A program made the translations under genes and the position numbers. A stretch of 64,000 nt of DNA from the NCBI RefSeq assembly GCF_945859705.1, contig NC_079135.1, positions 80,856,253-80,920,252 of the forward strand, given 5' to 3'. Under the pieces are notes generated by a model. The model worked only from the letters and a program-made list of their open reading frames with translations. It made no database searches and had not been told where the DNA came from. Positions 59,961 to 64,000 of the stretch are shown one piece after another. Source of the DNA: Episyrphus balteatus. Taxonomy: Eukaryota > Arthropoda > Insecta > Diptera > Syrphidae. Numbering within the stretch: the first letter of the stretch is position 1; the number at the start of each line of letters is the position of its first letter.

Positions 59961-62900
59961 TTAATCCACACATGAATTGATAACAGACCTTTTACTACAC
60001 TTGATGTGGATAAAGAGAAGAACAATTCCAGCAATAAGGCATATAGATCCAACCACAATATATGTGATTCCTAAGAAGGGATTTTTCCCGCCCATGAGTG
60101 ATGTTGTTGATAAGATCATCTTTTTGGTACCACTGAATGCTGTTACAGGATATTCTATGAAAAAAGAAAAAAAAAAAAACATTTAGAAAGGAAGTCTATG
60201 TATAATTAAATATTATACACTTACGATAAGTGACTTTAAGAGTGTAATTGCCACGCTTGAGGCCATCCATGAAATAAGGTTTAGTATGATCCACACGTCG
60301 ATATAATTTACGAAAACTCGGTAGAGCAGCAGTTCGCATCCAAACAATTAAATCTTCATTCTAAAGATTAAATATAAAAACCGATGATACTGAGTTGAAT
60401 TATTTGCATGTATAAAAATACCAACCTGGAATCCATTATTATCTGGATTTTTTGGATCCAACTGCCAAAGCTCCTTTTGCCAAGCTAGTGGTTTTGAATA
60501 ACCTTCCAAAGCATTTGGAAGACTGCCTTCGGGATTTCTAAACTTGATCTGTTTATCTGAGGGCCAAGCGATGCCAGTATTAAGAAGTTTTACTTCATTC
60601 ATTCCAAAGTATAGTTCAAGAGTATCTATAATAAATATTAAAAAGATGGATTTTTTAGTTTTTTTAAGTAATGTTACTCAGAAAAGTAATACAAATAAAT
60701 TATACAAATAGCCTCTTTATAGAAAGGTAAAATGATCTTGGTCCAAAGACCTTTGGCGAACAGAGCGTTTAAAAGAATTGTTTCTTTGCATTTAAATACT
60801 TAAAAAAAAAAGGAAGAGCCGGAATTTTTTCGGACTTATAAAAACTCCAAACATACATACTCGAGAACATTTAAAATAAGTGACAATTTTTCGTACTATA
60901 GTATTTCAGTAAAAAATGGATAACTGAAAAAAAATGAGGTATCAATTATTAAGTTTGCGACTAACTTCTAGGCTCCGTTGAATAAGAATTGAAGCTTTGA
61001 TATTAAATATTTTTATAAATTTTATATTGGGTACTTTCTTTGTACAAACTAAAATGTACTCTTTTAAGAACTTTAATTATTTTCTTTCTCTTTCAAGTAT
61101 TTTTTCTATTATTTCGACAGGATAAAATAAGGATATTAATAGACTTTCTTTCTCACTATTTGAGAATAGTTTATTGATGACTTGGGGAGCGAGAATAGCA
61201 ATAATGTGCAAATGCGATAAGTGCGTACTTTATTTTGTCCAGTTCTGTACATTACATCCTAAATTAATAAAAAAAACAACTGGCATCAATAGGAATCGAG
61301 CCATTTTTTTAGGTTTTAAAAGTTGCCGGTCAGGATTGTCGCTCAACAAATGGATCACCTCGTTGCTCACTACGTGGCCGAAAACTACATTCTTCGTCGG
61401 GTATTTCTTCAATACTTTAATCGTCTGTTAGGAATTTTATCCTAGGCAACTGTCCAACTAGTCATCTGTTGTCATGCAAGGCAATTTGATCCTTGTTTTT
61501 TATTTATTTTACAAAAGAAAAACATATTTTTAATCTGCATACAAATCTTTACATATTTTTTAATCTGCACTCTTCATTGCGAAGTTTGTTGGTGGTTTCG
61601 AACAGACAATAAGTTTTTATGATAGAAAAAGCTCCACATTCCAAACCTGAAATAAACACCCACAAGCAAAAGTTAATTTTGTTTTAAATATTTTTATTGT
61701 GGTTGTATCATTTTGCGATGTTTCTATTTAATTTGAGGAGCCTATGAAATGACAATATTCCACTCCTTTCCTTGAATTGCTGGACCTCGAAATTTCTTAA
61801 CAAACAAAATTTACATTAGAATAAGTGTACTGTAGTCTATTCACAGTGTTCGCTGTCTGTGGTGCAATACGAGGTCAGGATAGAATCTACTAAAATTACT
61901 TTCTTAGTTACATAAGCTCAATTAATTGACAAAATAATAGAAAAAATTGTTCTTTGACACGTAAAAGAAAACTAGGAAGCTGCACTTGGTGCTGAGCAAA
62001 CATTACACTGTGCTGGAGCCTCCTTTATTGATCACATCAACACCCTGATTGTCATAATTGAGCATTGCGTTGAATAACGATCACCACTTCACCTAATGTT
62101 TCATATTTCAAATATTTATTTGAATAGATTTATACAATAAGATACAGTATCTTTTAAAAAAAGCAAAAAACGGTGAATATGAATTCAACGTCCTGCATGG
62201 AACACCAATTTGAAGTTTAAGGTGGAGTCAGGTAGGTTAACTATTGCAAGGATGATGCAAACGTTCGTAAATAGATGTCTTTAAAACATCTTAATTTCGA
62301 ATTTCTGTACATACAAAGCAGATCTTCTTAGACGAGCGGTTCAGGAATCCAATGTATTTATTCAATTGGACACAAGCTACGAAGAGGAATTGCAAGCCAA
62401 GCATCATGTGGAACCCGTTCACTCAAGAAAGCATAAGAGTCGAAAGACCGTGAAACTTATGACGGAGAACAGTTTGGAAAGTCAGTGCAACTTGGGAAGA
62501 GCTGGAGGGAGTTAAAGCTCATTATATAGAAACTGTACACGATAGTACGCAGGTGTAGTTGAGTCCCTATGTTCCATTAGGGATCACTCAAGGACATAAT
62601 AGATCTGAGGACTTAAGTGCGTATAAGCTAAAACGTCTTAATTATTTCATCTTAAAATAAATTTTTTTTTTGTTGAATCGCCTCCAATCGGCTTAGAAAC
62701 AAAAATCAAGTAAATAAGTCCCCATCATAATATTGTGCGATATTCGAAGTGTAGTTCGTATCCCTGTAACTCATTATCTTCTTGTTCTTGTTGCTAGGAG
62801 TGTGCTGACGTCGCGTCTTTCTTGTCGACAATCCCCTGACGTATCCCTTTGATATCCGGGGCATCTTCGAAGCCAACTTCTTTCGTCGCAAAATCTCCTT

Positions 62901-63720
62901 TTGTTAAAACAGATGGTCTTTTCATAGCATGCCTCAAGCTCCTGGTATCATTTTATTTGAATTTTTAAATATACCAGCTATTCAAAATGTTAGAAATATA
63001 ACTTTTTTTTTAGATCTTACCATTAAATAATGAATTAGCAATAGCCCCACATGGAGCAATTGGTTTAGTCCCATTATAACTAAATGGTGCGCAATCAGTT
63101 GATGGTTGCTGATTTAAACGACCTAGAAGCTGATCATCATCACGGGATTTCACATACCTTCGATGATTTTGGTAATAGTTCGTCAGTCCATAGTACATAT
63201 AAACATTGCCCTTTAGATAAAATTAAGTTAAAACTATTTTTATTATTGATCAAAAAAAAAAAAACCATACCGTAAAGTCTTTATTAAGTGTGAAATCGAT
63301 TGAACATTCACACGACCCACTTGGATTTGAAGTTAAATAATCTGCACATGTTAAATTGGTTTCATAGTTCTTAATACAGTACGTATAATCAACCACTTGT
63401 TCACAAACTTTATCAGAAAAATATGTAAGTGCTATGCCAATGGGAATAAATGCTATTCCAATAATAAAGAAGGTGGGTAAGACAGTCCCAGCGGTAAGAA
63501 CAGGCTGCCAAGCAGGAAGGCGTTGCTGTTTGAATGCTGAATCTAAAAATGTCATAAAGGTAAATTGAATTGTATTGATAAGATAATAGTAATTTTGAAG
63601 AAAACAAAAATATCGATTGATTTTATAAATATTTGATATTCGTTTCTAATAAAAATATGACTCACCTGAAGGTCGCTTTGATCGGACTGTAGTTTCTGGG
63701 ACTTCAGCTTGTAAAGGCAT
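59961..63720 (-). CDS. TMEM30A: CDC50 / TMEM30 family P4-ATPase beta subunit
   Basis: Exons 63666-63720, 63271-63542, 63021-63210, 60426-60625, 60225-60360 and 59961-60154, phases consistent, 348 residues. CDC50 proteins pair with P4-ATPase flippases, bring them out of the ER and support phospholipid flipping. Seen: cytosolic N-terminus [38 protein letters not shown]; first membrane helix; an ectodomain with paired cysteines (residues about 75-110), [64 protein letters not shown] block [47 protein letters not shown] and the second helix. Intron 3 is 2.4 kb and contains a dead retrotransposon. Confidence 0.93.
60626..63020 (-). other. CDC50 intron 3 (2.4 kb)
   Basis: Apart from the retrotransposon remains at 61985-62535 I see no gene. 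The open frames at 61174-61431 (plus) and 62706-62891 (minus) are unsupported; the latter may be further retrotransposon debris. Confidence 0.5.
61985..62535 (+). mobile_element. Decayed non-LTR retrotransposon in CDC50 intron 3
   Basis: Plus strand, antisense to CDC50. Fragment 1 (about 62010-62095): [19 protein letters not shown], stop, RSPLHL, the RT block that precedes the first catalytic Asp in RTE-like insect elements. Fragment 2 (about 62245-62300): QTFVNRCL then KHLN. Fragment 3 (about 62395-62520): [14 protein letters not shown], then [11 protein letters not shown], the C-terminal tail of the same kind of element. The catalytic centre itself is deleted and frames shift between fragments. 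Confidence 0.7.
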
Positions 63721-64000
63721 TTGGAAATGAGGTTTATTTATTTAGAATTTGCCACGTTGGCATAAAACTATAATATTAATGTTATTTTTCACAATATGAA
63801 ATCGTTAATTACACAGGTTTTTATTGTTGCTATTAATTGAATAAATTTTGTAAATAAAAATAGTAGCCTTTTCTAGTACGTAGAAAGCAACAAGAGCAAC
63901 CAACCAAATCTGAAAAGTGACTTTTTTTTGACAGTTGATTTGACATTTTGAAAGAATAAACAAAATCGTAATAGAGTTTTCTCGCTCTAACGCAAGTATC
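63721..64000. other. Upstream flank of CDC50
   Basis: Promoter-side DNA of the CDC50 gene. No core-promoter motif stands out and no other gene enters from the right edge. Confidence 0.4.

Overview
The window is animal nuclear DNA: AT-rich, with spliced genes whose short introns (often about 60 bases) sit beside introns of several kilobases. The protein set (SORLA-type receptor, RED/IK, JWA/PRAF3, PQBP1, NOP58, purple acid phosphatases, LPGAT1, CDC50) and the repeat flavour point to an insect, most likely a fly (Diptera) outside Drosophila. The species cannot be read from the sequence. There are no bacterial or organellar features.

Layout. 1-5159 (+): 3' part of a sorting receptor of the SORLA family (end of the YWTD propeller, nine LDL-A modules, six fibronectin III domains, membrane helix, short FANSHY tail). 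6445-8052 (-): spliceosomal protein RED/IK. 8053-13030: gene-free, packed with short hairpin (MITE-like) elements and a tRNA-derived element. 13031-13673 (+): JWA/PRAF3. 13995-14840: decayed hAT transposon with a MITE inside. 14922-15862 (-): PQBP1. 17104-21479 (+): NOP58, carrying two related box C/D snoRNAs in introns 2 and 3. 22310-31133 (-): three tandem purple acid phosphatase bodies for which I find only one signal-peptide first exon. 31134-37001: mostly transposon remains, including a 1.6 kb palindromic Tc1-like element nested in another inverted repeat. 37002-43047 (+): LPGAT1. 43048-59960: gene-poor, with large inverted-repeat transposons (pogo/psq-like, a 2 kb palindrome, a Foldback-like element with tandem-repeat arms, a 1.5 kb Tc1-like element) and one candidate orphan first exon. 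59961-63720 (-): CDC50/TMEM30, with a degenerate non-LTR retrotransposon in its long intron.

The genes are separate housekeeping units, not a pathway. RED/IK and PQBP1 both serve pre-mRNA splicing. NOP58 is a core protein of the box C/D snoRNP class encoded in its own introns, so host and guests share a pathway. The acid phosphatase locus is the one real tandem family. Exon boundaries were set by hand from splice-site consensus, conserved intron phase and family alignment from memory; no search was run.
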